Shown: positions 53,929 through 63,298 of the stretch, piece by piece
Layout: each line of letters opens with the position of its first letter
Position numbering within the stretch: the first letter of the stretch is position 1
Made by a program: the position numbers and the translations under genes
Assembly (NCBI RefSeq): GCF_014489555.1
Contig: NZ_CP060784.1
Span: forward strand, 2,852,001-2,916,000
Direction of reading: 5' to 3'
Source: Hymenobacter qilianensis
Lineage (GTDB): Bacteria > Bacteroidota > Bacteroidia > Cytophagales > Hymenobacteraceae
DNA length: 64,000 nucleotides
Notes under the pieces: model-generated
The model's database searches: none
Told to the model about the DNA's origin: nothing
What the model saw: the letters and a program-made list of their open reading frames with translations, nothing else

Positions 53929-55604
53929 ATGAACCGAAGAGTATTTCTGCGTAATAGCAGCTTAGCTGGCGTCGCCCTTTCCACTCTCTCCCTCGACGCC
54001 TGCACTACCGATACTAAAACCGTCAAGACTGCCGCTGCCACCGCTGCTGATACCGACGACACCTTCGCCCTCAACGAAATCACGGTGACGGAGCTGCAGG
54101 AGAAAATGAAGGCGGGTCAGTATACCTCCCGCAGCATTACGGAGCTGTACCTGCGCCGCATTGCGGGCATGGACAAAAAAGGCCCCCAGCTGCGCTCCAT
54201 CATTGAGCTAAACCCCGATGCGCTCAGCATTGCGGAAGAGATGGATAAAGAGCGCCGAGCCGGCAAAGTGCGCGGCCCCCTGCACGGTATTCCAGTGCTC
54301 ATCAAGGACAATATCAACTCCGCCGACCAGATGCAAACCACCGCCGGCTCGTTGGCGCTGGCCGGCAACAAAGCCTCGCAGGACGCCTTTATTGTCAAGA
54401 AGCTGCGCGACGCTGGCGCAGTGCTGCTCGGCAAAACCAATCTGAGCGAGTGGGCCAACTTCCGCTCCACGCGCTCTACCAGCGGTTGGAGTAGTCGTGG
54501 GGGCAAACTAAGAACGCCTACATCCTCGACCGCACGCCCAGCGGGTCCAGTTCCGGCTCGGGCACGGCCGTGGCTGCCAACTTTTGCGCCATGGCCATCG
54601 GTACCGAAACGGATGGCTCTATTGTGTCGCCAGCTTCGTGCAATGGGCTGGTCGGCTTCAAACCGACGGTAGGCTTGGTGAGCCGCACCGGCATCATTCC
54701 CATCTCCGCCACCCAGGACACCGCCGGACCTATGACCCGCACCGTTCGCGACGCGGCCATCCTGCTCTCCGCCCTCGCCGGCCCCGATGATGCAGACCCG
54801 GTTACCCAAGGAAGTGCCGGAAAAACATCACCTGACTACACCAAATTCCTGTTTCCACAGGCGCTGGGGGGCAAAATTATCGGCGTGGAGAAGTCGCACC
54901 TGGAAGGTAACTCCGATGCTATTCCGCTGTTCAAAAAAGCCATTGAAGTGCTTAAATCACAGGGTGCTACCATTGTAGAAGTGGACGTGCTCAAACAGAT
55001 CAATCCACTGGGCGAAGCTGAGTACGATGTGCTGCTCTATGAGTTCAAGGACGGCGTAAACAAGTATCTGGCTACGGCCAATGCCAAGGTGAAAACTCTG
55101 GCCGACGTTATTGCCTTCAACAAGCAAAACGAGCCGAAAGCCATGCCCTTTTTCAAGCAGGAAATTTTAGAAGCCTCCGAGAAGCTCGGCGACCTGAGCA
55201 CTCCCAAATACCTGGAAGCCCGCCGCAAATCGTACGCCGGCGCCCGCCAGATTCTCAGCTCTACGCTGCGCAACAATAGGCTGGCCGCCATCATCGGCAT
55301 CACCAACAGTCCGGCCCCCGCCATCGACCTGATCAACGGCGACTCCTGGCCCGGCCCCGGTTTCTCCTCACCCGCCGCTATGGCTGGCTATCCGCACATT
55401 ACGGTGCCCATGGGCCAGGCGCACGGCCTGCCGGTGGGCTTGTCCTTCGTCGGGCCGGCGTACGGGGAGGCGGGGTTATTGAGCCTGGCCTATGCCTACG
55501 AGCAAGCCTCGAAGCAGCGCAAGGCACCGGAGTTTCGGGGCCTTTTGTGGGGTAGATTCACTGATAGACTAGGTCCTAGCAGATTAAGACTGGTGCAATT
55601 ATAG
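53929..55604 (+). CDS. Exported amidase (amidase-signature family), one apparent frameshift
   Basis: About 558 residues after adding one base to the G5 run 54499-54503, giving [20 protein letters not shown] and continuing into [14 protein letters not shown]. The Ser-cisSer-Lys triad sits in [13 protein letters not shown] (Lys), PSGSSSGSG (cis-Ser) and [17 protein letters not shown] (nucleophile Ser). The N-terminus has a twin-arginine signal ([20 protein letters not shown]) with a lipobox-like DAC, so it may be a Tat-exported lipoprotein. Amidase-signature enzymes hydrolyse carboxamides. The C-terminal end after APEFRG looks atypical and may be affected by another error near 55540. Confidence 0.87.
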
Positions 55605-55658
55605 CTTGACCTACTTGTATTCTTCTGTCGGTTTGCACAGGCATGTAAGTAGGTCAAG
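55605..55658 (+). terminator. Possible terminator hairpin
   Basis: CTTGACCTACTT and AAGTAGGTCAAG are separated by a loop of about 30 bases, with no T-run. Directly after the amidase stop. Confidence 0.45.
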
Positions 55659-55709
55659 TCAATTAATGTGCGTGTTTTAATATGTGCTTTTTAACAAATT
55701 AATGAAGCT

Positions 55710-56294
55710 ATGAAACGGTCATATAGGCTATTAATACTTTGTGTCTTTTTATTGTACGGCTGTACCAAGGCTGATCCTGAGCCAGAATTTACATTACCAC
55801 CTATTTCAGCAGTTGGTGCCAATACACTTGGTTTTGAAGTGGATGGTCGCGTATGGGTGAATTATGGACAGCGCTGCTTTCTTTTATCGGGGTGTTTTGA
55901 TAATAAAATACAAGTGGATTACGGAAGCTGTAATGGAGTGCGTTGCTTATATATATGGACTGGATATACTGTTAGGGGGACACGGGATGAAGGATTTAGC
56001 TTGCGCATTGATACGGTACGTGGGCCTGGTATATATACAGCTGGTACGCGACCTGTTAATTTGCCTCCCAGCACCATTATTTATACACCCAATGGCTTAA
56101 CTTTTAGTGATGAGTTAAATTCCATTGAATACGTTAGTCTAACTCAAAATTCCACACGTATTGTCTTAACTAAATTGGATACTGTTAATCATATTATATC
56201 AGGCACTTTCGAGGGACGTTTGAGTAATAGCCTTAAACCCAATAACTATGTTACCATTACCAATGGGCGATTCAATGTCACTTATACTGACTAG
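55710..56294 (+). CDS. Lipoprotein, DUF6252-like
   Basis: 194 residues. Lipobox LLYGC at residues 14-18 in MKRSYRLLILCVFLLYGC marks a lipoprotein. Beta-rich mature part with GANTLGFEVDGRVWVNYG, FSLRIDTVRGPGIYTAGT, HIISGTFEGRLSNS and VTITNGRFNVTYTD, similar to the DUF6252 pattern (V-x-G-x-x-W ... G-T-F-x-x ... I-T-x-G-R-F). Function unknown. AT-richer than its neighbours. It contains TTTGCCTCCCAG (56058), a one-base variant of the genome motif. Confidence 0.65.
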   Translation: MKRSYRLLILCVFLLYGCTKADPEPEFTLPPISAVGANTLGFEVDGRVWVNYGQRCFLLSGCFDNKIQVDYGSCNGVRCLYIWTGYTVRGTRDEGFSLRIDTVRGPGIYTAGTRPVNLPPSTIIYTPNGLTFSDELNSIEYVSLTQNSTRIVLTKLDTVNHIISGTFEGRLSNSLKPNNYVTITNGRFNVTYTD

Positions 56295-56354
56295 ACTATA
56301 AGTGACAAGGGCCTCAGATTACACTTTCTCCTTCACCAACAACTTGATACATCG

Positions 56355-56362
56355 TACCTTTG
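56355..56362 (+). promoter_or_regulatory. Putative -7 promoter element (TACCTTTG)
   Basis: TACCTTTG followed by CAG is the classic Bacteroidota -7 form, 21 bases before the ABC-F ATG. AAAGTAGG just before the start may help ribosome binding. Confidence 0.55.
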
Positions 56363-56382
56363 CAGCTTCATAGCAAAGTAGG

Positions 56383-58292
56383 ATGATTTCCATTAACGAC
56401 TTAGACTTCCATTTTGGCTCGCGTACGCTCTACGACAAGGCCAGTCTCCACATAAAGCCCAAAGACAAAATCGGCCTGATTGGGCTGAATGGTACGGGCA
56501 AATCCACGCTGCTGCGCATTCTGGTGGGCGAGTACAAGCCCGACGGTGGTAGCATTCAGATGGGTAAAGAAGTGTCGTTGGGCTTCCTGAATCAGGATTT
56601 GCTCAGCTACGATACCCACGAGAGCATCCTCAACGTGGCCATGCAGGCCTTTGAGGAAGCCCTGAACGTGCAGAAGAAGATTGACCAGATTCTGGTTGAG
56701 TTTGAGAATAACTACCACGACGACCTCGTGCAGAAGCTCGCCGATTTGCAGGAGCGCTTCGAGGCCCTCGGCGGCTACACCATGCAGGCAGAGGCCGAAG
56801 AGATTCTGGAAGGTCTGGGCTTCACGACGGAGGAGCTACAGCGTCCGCTCAAAACCTTCAGCGGCGGCTGGCGGATGCGGGTAATGCTGGCCAAAATTCT
56901 GCTCCAGAAACCCTCGCTGCTCCTGCTCGACGAGCCAACGAACCACTTGGACCTTCCCAGTATCAAGTGGATCGAGAACTACCTGGCCGACTACGAGGGC
57001 GCCGTTATTATCGTATCGCACGACCGCGAGTTCCTTGACCGCACCAGCAACACGACGGTGGAAGTGACGGGGGGCAAATTGGTGCAATACGCCGGTAACT
57101 ACTCTTATTACTTAGAGGAAAAGGAAGAGCGTAACGCCATTCAGAAAGGCGCATTTGAGAACCAGCAGGCCCAAATCAGGCAGGCAGAGAAGTTTATTGA
57201 GCGCTTTAAAGCCAAAGCCTCCAAGGCCAAGCAGGCGCAAAGCCGCGTGAAGATGCTCGACAAGCTGGAACGCATCGACGACGTAGCCAACGACGCGGCC
57301 CGCGTGAACATCAAGTTCAACTTCACGGTGCAGCCCGGCCGCCACATTCTGCGCATGGAGCACGTGGGCAAGAAGTACGGCGACAAACTCATCTTCCGCG
57401 ACACCAACCTGCACATCGAGCGCGGCGACAAAATCGCGCTCGTCGGGGCTAATGGTAAGGGCAAATCTACGCTGATGCGCCTGGTAGCGGGGCAGGAGGC
57501 GCCTTCTAACGGCAACCACCAGCTCGGCCACAACGTGATTATGTCGTTCTACGCCCAGCATCAGCTGGAAAGCCTGAACGTGAACAACGAGATTTTGCAA
57601 GAGATGAACGAGGCCGGCTCCAAGCGCAACGAGATGGAATTGCGCTCCGTGCTGGGTTCCTTCCTTTTCACCGGCGAGCAGGTATACAAGAAGATCAAGG
57701 TGCTATCGGGGGCGAAAAAAGCCGCGTGGCCCTGGCCAAAACGCTTATCTCGGAAGCCAACTTCCTCCTGCTTGACGAGCCGACCAACCACCTGGACATG
57801 CAGTCAGTGAACATCCTGATTCAGGCCCTGGAGCAGTACGAAGGCACCTACATCGTCATCAGCCACGACCGCTTCTTCGTGGAGAATGTGGCCAACAAGA
57901 TCTGGTTTATCGAGGATTACCAGCTCAAGGAATACCCCGGCACCTACTCCGAGTTTGAGCAGTGGCAGGAAGACCGCGACAAAGCCGCCAAGAAAGCTGC
58001 CCTAATTGCCCCCGCGCCCTCCGCTAAAGCAACCTCCAACCAAAAGTCAGCACCTGCTAAAGCCGAGCCGGCCAAACCAACCAGCAACGGCAGCGCCAAA
58101 AGTAGCCGGGAACTACAGGAAGTAGAAAGCCGCATTACCACCCTTGAAAAGGAGCTGGCTCAGTACGAAGCCCAGCTCGCTGACCCCGACATTTACAGCA
58201 ACGCCGCCCAACTAAAAGACGCCACGCTGAAATTTGAGCAAGTGCAGAAAGAACTGACCGCCCAAACTAAGCGCTGGGAAGAACTAGTGTGA
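56383..58292 (+). CDS. ABC-F family ATPase, one apparent frameshift
   Basis: About 636 residues in one frame after a base is restored in the G5 run 57708-57712, giving VLSGGEKSRVALAKTLIS. Two ATP-binding domains: Walker A GLNGTGKS (34-41) and GANGKGKSTLMRLVAG, signatures TFSGGWRMRVMLAKILLQ and LSGGEKSRVAL, Walker B LLLLDEPTNHLDLPSIKW and FLLLDEPTNHLDMQSVNI. Between them is the ABC-F linker (about 240-320, rich in Lys and Glu). The C-terminus is a coiled coil (RELQEVESRITTLEKELAQY). ABC-F proteins act on ribosomes; this Uup/YdiF-like type is general rather than a clear resistance factor. Confidence 0.92.
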
Positions 58293-58320
58293 GGAAATAT
58301 AAAGTAGCCTCTTGGATATG

Positions 58321-58358
58321 CAAAAAGCCCCCAGAAATATTTCTGGGGGGCTTTTTCT
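58321..58358. terminator. Terminator after ABC-F gene
   Basis: CAAAAAGCCCCCAGAAATAT followed by TTCTGGGGGGCTTTTTC. Left arm C5, right arm G6: perfect pairing would need one more C, which fits the undercalling pattern. It ends the ABC-F gene and perhaps the convergent AT-rich gene. Confidence 0.9.
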
Positions 58359-58444
58359 TTCGGCTACACCGGATTGCAATTCAGAATTTTCGAAGAAGAA
58401 AAATTTAATGCTAATACTAATTGAGTCATAAATCCTCCATTATT

Positions 58445-58912
58445 TTAAATGCCACCAACTTCCCGTTTAATTGACAAAATACGTCTGATGTCAACGAATG
58501 TCAAGATGAATAGCAAACTATTGCTGAATGTCATTGTAAACCAAATTATTTGTATCTCTTTGCCTGTGAAGCCGTATCCAAATAGGGTTATTATTAAAAC
58601 ATAAAATCCAAATAGTGAAAAGGATTCTATCAATGTATTAATTGAAAGACCCAAGTATAATTTCTTGCAAAGTTTTGGGTTCGTGTGTCGTATTATATTG
58701 AACATCAGAAGAATGGCAAATGTAAAAAGGAAAGCACTTTCAACTCTAAATTCTTCTACGTGGTAATAGTCAACAACTAAGTTAATAATCGTGAGAGCTG
58801 ACACCAGGATTGAAAGTATCTCGAACTTCCTCAAGTTTGAATATTTATAGTTCGTTTTTGATGTCAGCACATTACCGCTAACATTTGAATTTCGCAAGTA
58901 ATGGCAAACCAA
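58445..58912 (-). CDS. Hypothetical membrane protein, AT-rich
   Basis: 155 residues with four transmembrane helices (e.g. ILSILVSALTIINLVVDYY, AFLFTFAILLMFNIIRH, FSLFGFYVLIITLFGYGF, SNSLLFILTFVDIRRIL). Codon use is AT-rich and unlike most genes in the window, suggesting transfer. No family recognised. It is followed on the plus-strand side by the partial arr copy and sulP, so it belongs to the accessory segment. Confidence 0.6.
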   Translation of the reverse strand: MVCHYLRNSNVSGNVLTSKTNYKYSNLRKFEILSILVSALTIINLVVDYYHVEEFRVESAFLFTFAILLMFNIIRHTNPKLCKKLYLGLSINTLIESFSLFGFYVLIITLFGYGFTGKEIQIIWFTMTFSNSLLFILTFVDIRRILSIKREVGGI

Positions 58913-58936
58913 GGTTGATTTGATTTTTACTTAGTT

Positions 58937-59067
58937 CTCGATTGCCTCAATCCCAAGTTGCTTCAGTCGCTCCAAGTTCTGCTGCATGGCGTTGAGTTGC
59001 TCGGGGGAGTGCCTTGCCAAGCCGGCACCTCACCTGCGACCCAAAGCGGATGCCGAGAGCGGTAGGA
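58937..59067 (-). pseudogene. Partial, decayed copy of the arr 3' end
   Basis: 131 bases aligning to 60841-60972, the 3' part of the intact arr gene, with roughly 90% identity by eye and a one-base gap that shifts the frame. The same strand and order make it a direct repeat flanking sulP. There is no start codon and upstream arr sequence is absent. Confidence 0.8.
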
Positions 59068-59087
59068 TCTTCTTGGTTTTATTGATA

Positions 59088-60656
59088 TCAATCGAGATGA
59101 AGCGTGTTGTAGTCATTAATATGTATTTTTTCAACAGCTATATTTTTTGTTTTTGCATTCGCTTGGAAATCATCTATCAGTTCAAGTACATCATGGGCAA
59201 CAGCCTTTGATTTTCCAAAATCAATAATCACTTTTGAATTTTCAGGTATTGCATTCAATGTTTTTAGAACATTCGCTTTATTGAAAAAAGATACTTCCTC
59301 AGCCAGTACAAGATGATGCACTTCGCGTCCGTCTTCCGTTGTTGCCACATCCTTCATGTGGTGGGAGTTACGATAGCTATGCCTAAGGGTATAGAAGAGG
59401 CCGAATAAAAGACCTATAGTGATACCTTTCAGCAGATCTGTAAGTAGGATAGCTACTACCGTAGCGGTAAACGGTACAAACTGCTCCCAACCGAATTTGT
59501 ACATCTGTTTGAAGAGAGCCGGTTTGGCCAGTTTATAGCCTACCATTAATAAAATGGCGGCTAAACTTGCGAGCGGTATCATGTTCATTATTTCTGCAAT
59601 TGTTATAGCAGAAATCAGGATGAATACCCCATGCAGTATGGCTGACATTTTTGTTTTCGCTCCGAAGTTAATATTGGCAGAGCTGCGCACGATCACTTGA
59701 GTAATCGGCAGTCCCCCAATTAAGCCAGATACCATATTTCCGAGCCCCTGGGCTTTTAATTCCCTGTTGGTTGGTGTAACCCTCTTATAAGGGTCAAGTT
59801 TATCGGTTGCCTCTGCGCAAAGCAGAGTTTCGAGGCTGGCCACAATAGCTAATACAATTGCTACTTTATAAACTTCCAGATTTGTTATCTGCGAAAAATC
59901 AGGAAAAGTAAACTGGCTAAAAAACTCATTTAAATTACCTGCCACAGGTAGTTGTACTAGTTGATCCTTTTCAAGGGAAAAATTAAGAGTTCCTGACTGG
60001 TACAAGTAATTCATTGCAATGCCTATAATAACCACTACTATAGGCCCTTGTATCAGTTGGAATATTTTATGTTTCTTGCTGAGCACCGAATCCCATAATA
60101 TAAGTATCGCTAACGATATTGCCGAAATCAATACGGCGCCGGGTGTAACATGCTGCAAAGCGTTGGTCAGGGCAGAAAATGAGTTTTCTCCTCCCGTAGT
60201 AGACATAAATGCTAAATCGCCTTCTGCATCTTTGTCATACCCTAAGGCGTGGGGTATTTGCTTGATAATTATCAGCAATCCGATGCCTGTGAGCATGCCC
60301 TTAATAACAGAGGATGGAAAGTAGTAGGCTATAAAGCCGGCTCTGGCAAACCCCATTATTAGCTGAAAAACGCCGGAAATGACAACAGCTAATAAAAACG
60401 TGTTCCACGACCCTAGTGAAGCAATAGCGTTCAAAACTACAACCGCAAGCCCGGCAGCAGGGCCGCTAACACCGAGAGCTGAACCACTTGCCACCCCCAC
60501 AACAATACCACCGACGATGCCGGCAATGATACCTGCAAATAAAGGTGCGCCGGAGGCAAGCGCAATGCCGAGACATAACGGAACGGCTACAAAGAAAACC
60601 ACAATACTGGCGGGCAGGTCGCTCTTTAATTCTTTGAACATGCTTTTTGATTCCAT
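59088..60656 (-). CDS. SulP-family anion transporter with short STAS domain
   Basis: 522 residues (517 if starting at MFKELKSDLPASIVVFF). Ten to twelve helices with VAVPLCLGIALASGAPLFAG, SALGVSGPAAGLAVVVLNAI, YFPSSVIKGMLTGIGLLIII and VASLETLLCAEATDKLDPYK, which are the SulP core blocks, plus GGLPITQVIVRSSANINFGA. A truncated STAS-like tail begins about residue 440 (VSFFNKANVLKTLNAIPENS). The family moves sulfate, bicarbonate or dicarboxylates; this clade resembles BicA/DauA-type proteins of Bacteroidota. AT-rich, located between two arr copies. Confidence 0.9.
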   Translation of the reverse strand: MESKSMFKELKSDLPASIVVFFVAVPLCLGIALASGAPLFAGIIAGIVGGIVVGVASGSALGVSGPAAGLAVVVLNAIASLGSWNTFLLAVVISGVFQLIMGFARAGFIAYYFPSSVIKGMLTGIGLLIIIKQIPHALGYDKDAEGDLAFMSTTGGENSFSALTNALQHVTPGAVLISAISLAILILWDSVLSKKHKIFQLIQGPIVVVIIGIAMNYLYQSGTLNFSLEKDQLVQLPVAGNLNEFFSQFTFPDFSQITNLEVYKVAIVLAIVASLETLLCAEATDKLDPYKRVTPTNRELKAQGLGNMVSGLIGGLPITQVIVRSSANINFGAKTKMSAILHGVFILISAITIAEIMNMIPLASLAAILLMVGYKLAKPALFKQMYKFGWEQFVPFTATVVAILLTDLLKGITIGLLFGLFYTLRHSYRNSHHMKDVATTEDGREVHHLVLAEEVSFFNKANVLKTLNAIPENSKVIIDFGKSKAVAHDVLELIDDFQANAKTKNIAVEKIHINDYNTLHLD

Positions 60657-60834
60657 TTTTTTGCTGTTTTTCGTTTTTTAATACTTCAACTAGTGTTACG
60701 TGTTGTCGGTCCGCAATAATTATTTCGTGCTCATAAAATTGATGATAACAGTGCATCAAATGATATACTGCGACCCCAATATTAATTGGATGTTTTAGCT
60801 ATGTGAAGCGACAAATTAATTATCACCTTTCTAC

Positions 60835-61251
60835 TCAATCCTCAATTGCCTCAATCCCAAGTTGCTTCAGTTGCTCCAGGTTCTCACGCATGGCGTCAAG
60901 CTGCTCGGGGGAGTGCCCCTGCCACTCCAGCACCTCACCCACGACCCGAAGCGGATGCCGAGAGCGGTAGGACTTGGTTGGATTGCCAGGAAACTTCTTG
61001 TCCGTCAAATTAGGGTCATCTTCAATCGGGCCGGTTGGCTCTACTATATAAATTCGGCCGCGTCCTTCGCCCACGGCAAGTTCCGCGCCCCAAATAGCCG
61101 CATCCAAGGTGGCGGTCAGGTAGACATAGGCTGCCTGCTTCCGCTTACCGTAGTTTGAATTAAAGCCGGCTTCGATCAGGTCTCCCGGCTTCAGATTGGC
61201 CTTCGTGCCATGATAAAACGGCTGTGAACTCAGGTTGTGGGTAGACTCCAT
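60835..61251 (-). CDS. arr: NAD(+)-rifampin ADP-ribosyltransferase (Arr)
   Basis: 138 residues, the normal length. PFYHGTKANLKPGDLIEAGF contains the catalytic His (H14); AAYVYLTATLDAAIWGAELA provides Y44; IVEPTGPIEDDPNLTDKKFP provides the Asp (D79). These correspond to H19, Y49 and D84 of Mycobacterium smegmatis Arr. The tail VVGEVLEWQGHSPEQL is also present. It inactivates rifamycins by ADP-ribosylation. A partial copy of its 3' end lies beyond sulP. Chromosomal Arr homologues occur in many environmental bacteria, so resistance is possible but not proven. Confidence 0.93.
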   Translation of the reverse strand: MESTHNLSSQPFYHGTKANLKPGDLIEAGFNSNYGKRKQAAYVYLTATLDAAIWGAELAVGEGRGRIYIVEPTGPIEDDPNLTDKKFPGNPTKSYRSRHPLRVVGEVLEWQGHSPEQLDAMRENLEQLKQLGIEAIED

Positions 61252-61272
61252 CAGCTTCCTATTTAGTACACA

Positions 61273-61764
61273 CTATCTTAATTCGTACTCTACTTCTTGG
61301 CCGTCTAAATTGGCAACTTTTATAAAGTTAATTTTTTCGAGAAGCTTAATTGCTCCCAGATTATGTTGACTTGTGCTCGCCCAAATACGCTTTAGTCCGA
61401 TTGTATGTAGGCCAAATTGAATGGCTAATACCATGGCCGAAGTCATGTAGCCTTGTCCACGATAGTGAGGCAACAAAACACAGCCAAGCTCGCCCTCACC
61501 TTTATCAAACCCCCGATAGTAACCACAAGTCCCTACAATTTTATTAGTTGTTTTATGCGCAATACCCCAATGAATTGAATTGCCGTCAACATAATCCTTG
61601 TCGATTTTAGCTTGCATTTCTGTCGCCTCTTGCACCGTTATGGCCTGAACAGAGTCATAAAATGAAATCTCAACAAGGTCTTTAATATCCGCTGGCATAA
61701 TTTCCCTTAGCGAAATATTATCGCCCGCAATAGTTGGAAAAACGGTGTATGGAGGGAGGTTCAT
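61273..61764 (-). CDS. GNAT acetyltransferase (RimJ/RimL-like)
   Basis: 163 residues from the ATG MNLPPYTVFPTIAGDNISLR; a 30-codon upstream extension looks spurious. GNAT core: REIMPADIKDLVEISFYDS, HWGIAHKTTNKIVGTCGYY, ELGCVLLPHYRGQGYMTSAM (acetyl-CoA loop R-x-x-G-x), LKRIWASTSQHNLGAIKLLE and INFIKVANL. It probably acetylates an N-terminus or small amine. It lies 21 bases upstream of arr in the same direction, so the two could be one transcript in the accessory segment. Confidence 0.87.
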   Translation of the reverse strand: MNLPPYTVFPTIAGDNISLREIMPADIKDLVEISFYDSVQAITVQEATEMQAKIDKDYVDGNSIHWGIAHKTTNKIVGTCGYYRGFDKGEGELGCVLLPHYRGQGYMTSAMVLAIQFGLHTIGLKRIWASTSQHNLGAIKLLEKINFIKVANLDGQEVEYELR

Positions 61765-61940
61765 TTCAATTAAGCGACCGATAGAACGAGGGTAGCGCGA
61801 ACCGAAGGACAGCAGAGCCAATCTTCTGCTTCGCGTATCGTTGAACAATGACATCTGGGGGGCTTTTATTATCGTTATTTAGCTAAATTCTTTAACTAAG
61901 CAACGGCACGCGAAGCGGAAGCTTAATACTACATTCGCTT

Positions 61941-63269
61941 ATGCGTCGATACCTCTCTCTTCTTATCCTTGCCACTGCTTGCGTGCCGCTGGGTACGCCT
62001 ATCACCGACCCCAACGCCGCTCGCTCGCCCGGTCAGCAGCGGCCCCCGGAGTACTACGCCGACAAAACCCTGCGCTATCAGGACTTCATCTATAATCCCG
62101 ATGTAAAGTCGGTGCAGTGCTACGTGGCCACGGGACAGCCCACGGAGGTGTTTCAGCCGCCCGTAGCGCCTTTGCAAGGGCAGGCTTTCACCCTAGAGTT
62201 TGACTTGCTGGGCAGTAAGTCGGAGCGGCTGACGGCCAAGCTCGTGCACTGCGATGTGGACTGGAAGCCCTCCGTGCTGACGGATATGCAGTTTTTGAAC
62301 GAGATAAACGAGTTTCTCTTCACCGATTACCGTACCGGCGTAGGTACCAAAGTGCCTTACTACCATTACCGTTTGCGCGTGCCGCCGGTCAAAATTAGCG
62401 GCAATTACCTGCTGGTGGTGCAAAGCGCCGGCCGGGTTCCGCTGCTCACCCGGCGGCTAATGGTGTACCAGAACGACGTGGAAGTAGATCTGCGCCAGGG
62501 CATTCCGGTGGCAGGGGAGGAGCGCTACACCTTGCAGCAGGTAGACTTCGCCATTCGCTATGGGGCCATGAATCTGGTGAATCCGGCGCAGGAGGTAAAG
62601 GTGATTCTGCGGCAGAATTTTCGCTGGGATAACGCCAAAATCAACCTGCGGCCCACCTTCGTGCGCGATGCGGAGCGCCTGCTTCAGTACCAGTATTTCA
62701 ACTTCGAAAATGCCTTCCCTGGCCTCAGTGAGTTTCGCTTTTTTGATACCCGCTCCTTGCGCGTGCTGGGCCAGGGCATGGCCAAACTGGACCCCGAAGC
62801 AAACCCGCGCGCCGTGCTGCTTACCCTGGAAGGAACCCGAAACGGCCAGGGCTACACGCAGTACGAGGACATCAACGGCCAGCGAGTGTTCGAAAACCGC
62901 GAGTTCGGCAACGGCGATTCCAACGCCGACTACGCCAACGTTACGTTCGAGCTAAAGGCAGAGCAACCCGCCGCGGGACCCGTTTATATCATTGGCGCCC
63001 TCACCGACTGGCAGTTCAAGGACGAGTTCAAGCTTACGTACGACGCTGAAAACCAGATTTACAGCACCACCGCTTTGTTGAAGCAAGGCTACTACAACTA
63101 TTACTACGCCACCCAAACGCCCCAGGGCCCGAACAGCGTAGTATGGGAAGGCAGCCACCAGGAAACCGAAAACCAGTATGATCTGCTGGTTTACTACCGC
63201 CCGCCCGGCACCCGCGCCGATTTGCTAATCGGCTACCAGACGATAACCGCAAACGGCCGGCGACCCTAA
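61941..63269 (+). CDS. Type IX secretion system plug-domain protein (DUF5103)
   Basis: 442 residues. Signal peptide (MRRYLSLLILATACVPLG). The T9SS_plug_1st domain spans the N-terminal half: EYYADKTLRYQDFIYNPDVK, SVQCYVATGQPTEVFQPPVA, LEFDLLGSKSERLTAKLVHC, VPYYHYRLRVPPVKISGNYL. The C-terminal half carries VYIIGALTDWQFKDEFKLTY, a CBM-like immunoglobulin fold, and YNYYYATQTPQGPNSVVWEG. In Flavobacterium the plug protein blocks the SprA translocon when no cargo is present. It connects with the T9SS cargo peptidase at 4519-6648. Confidence 0.9.
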   Translation: MRRYLSLLILATACVPLGTPITDPNAARSPGQQRPPEYYADKTLRYQDFIYNPDVKSVQCYVATGQPTEVFQPPVAPLQGQAFTLEFDLLGSKSERLTAKLVHCDVDWKPSVLTDMQFLNEINEFLFTDYRTGVGTKVPYYHYRLRVPPVKISGNYLLVVQSAGRVPLLTRRLMVYQNDVEVDLRQGIPVAGEERYTLQQVDFAIRYGAMNLVNPAQEVKVILRQNFRWDNAKINLRPTFVRDAERLLQYQYFNFENAFPGLSEFRFFDTRSLRVLGQGMAKLDPEANPRAVLLTLEGTRNGQGYTQYEDINGQRVFENREFGNGDSNADYANVTFELKAEQPAAGPVYIIGALTDWQFKDEFKLTYDAENQIYSTTALLKQGYYNYYYATQTPQGPNSVVWEGSHQETENQYDLLVYYRPPGTRADLLIGYQTITANGRRP

Positions 63270-63298
63270 GCAAGGCACTTGAGTTGTCAGAGTAGCGG

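Noticed and set aside
56383..58292. ABC-F protein as an antibiotic-resistance ribosome protection factor
   Set aside because: Its motifs resemble the general Uup/YdiF type and the gene lies in a core region; nothing indicates the resistance subfamilies.
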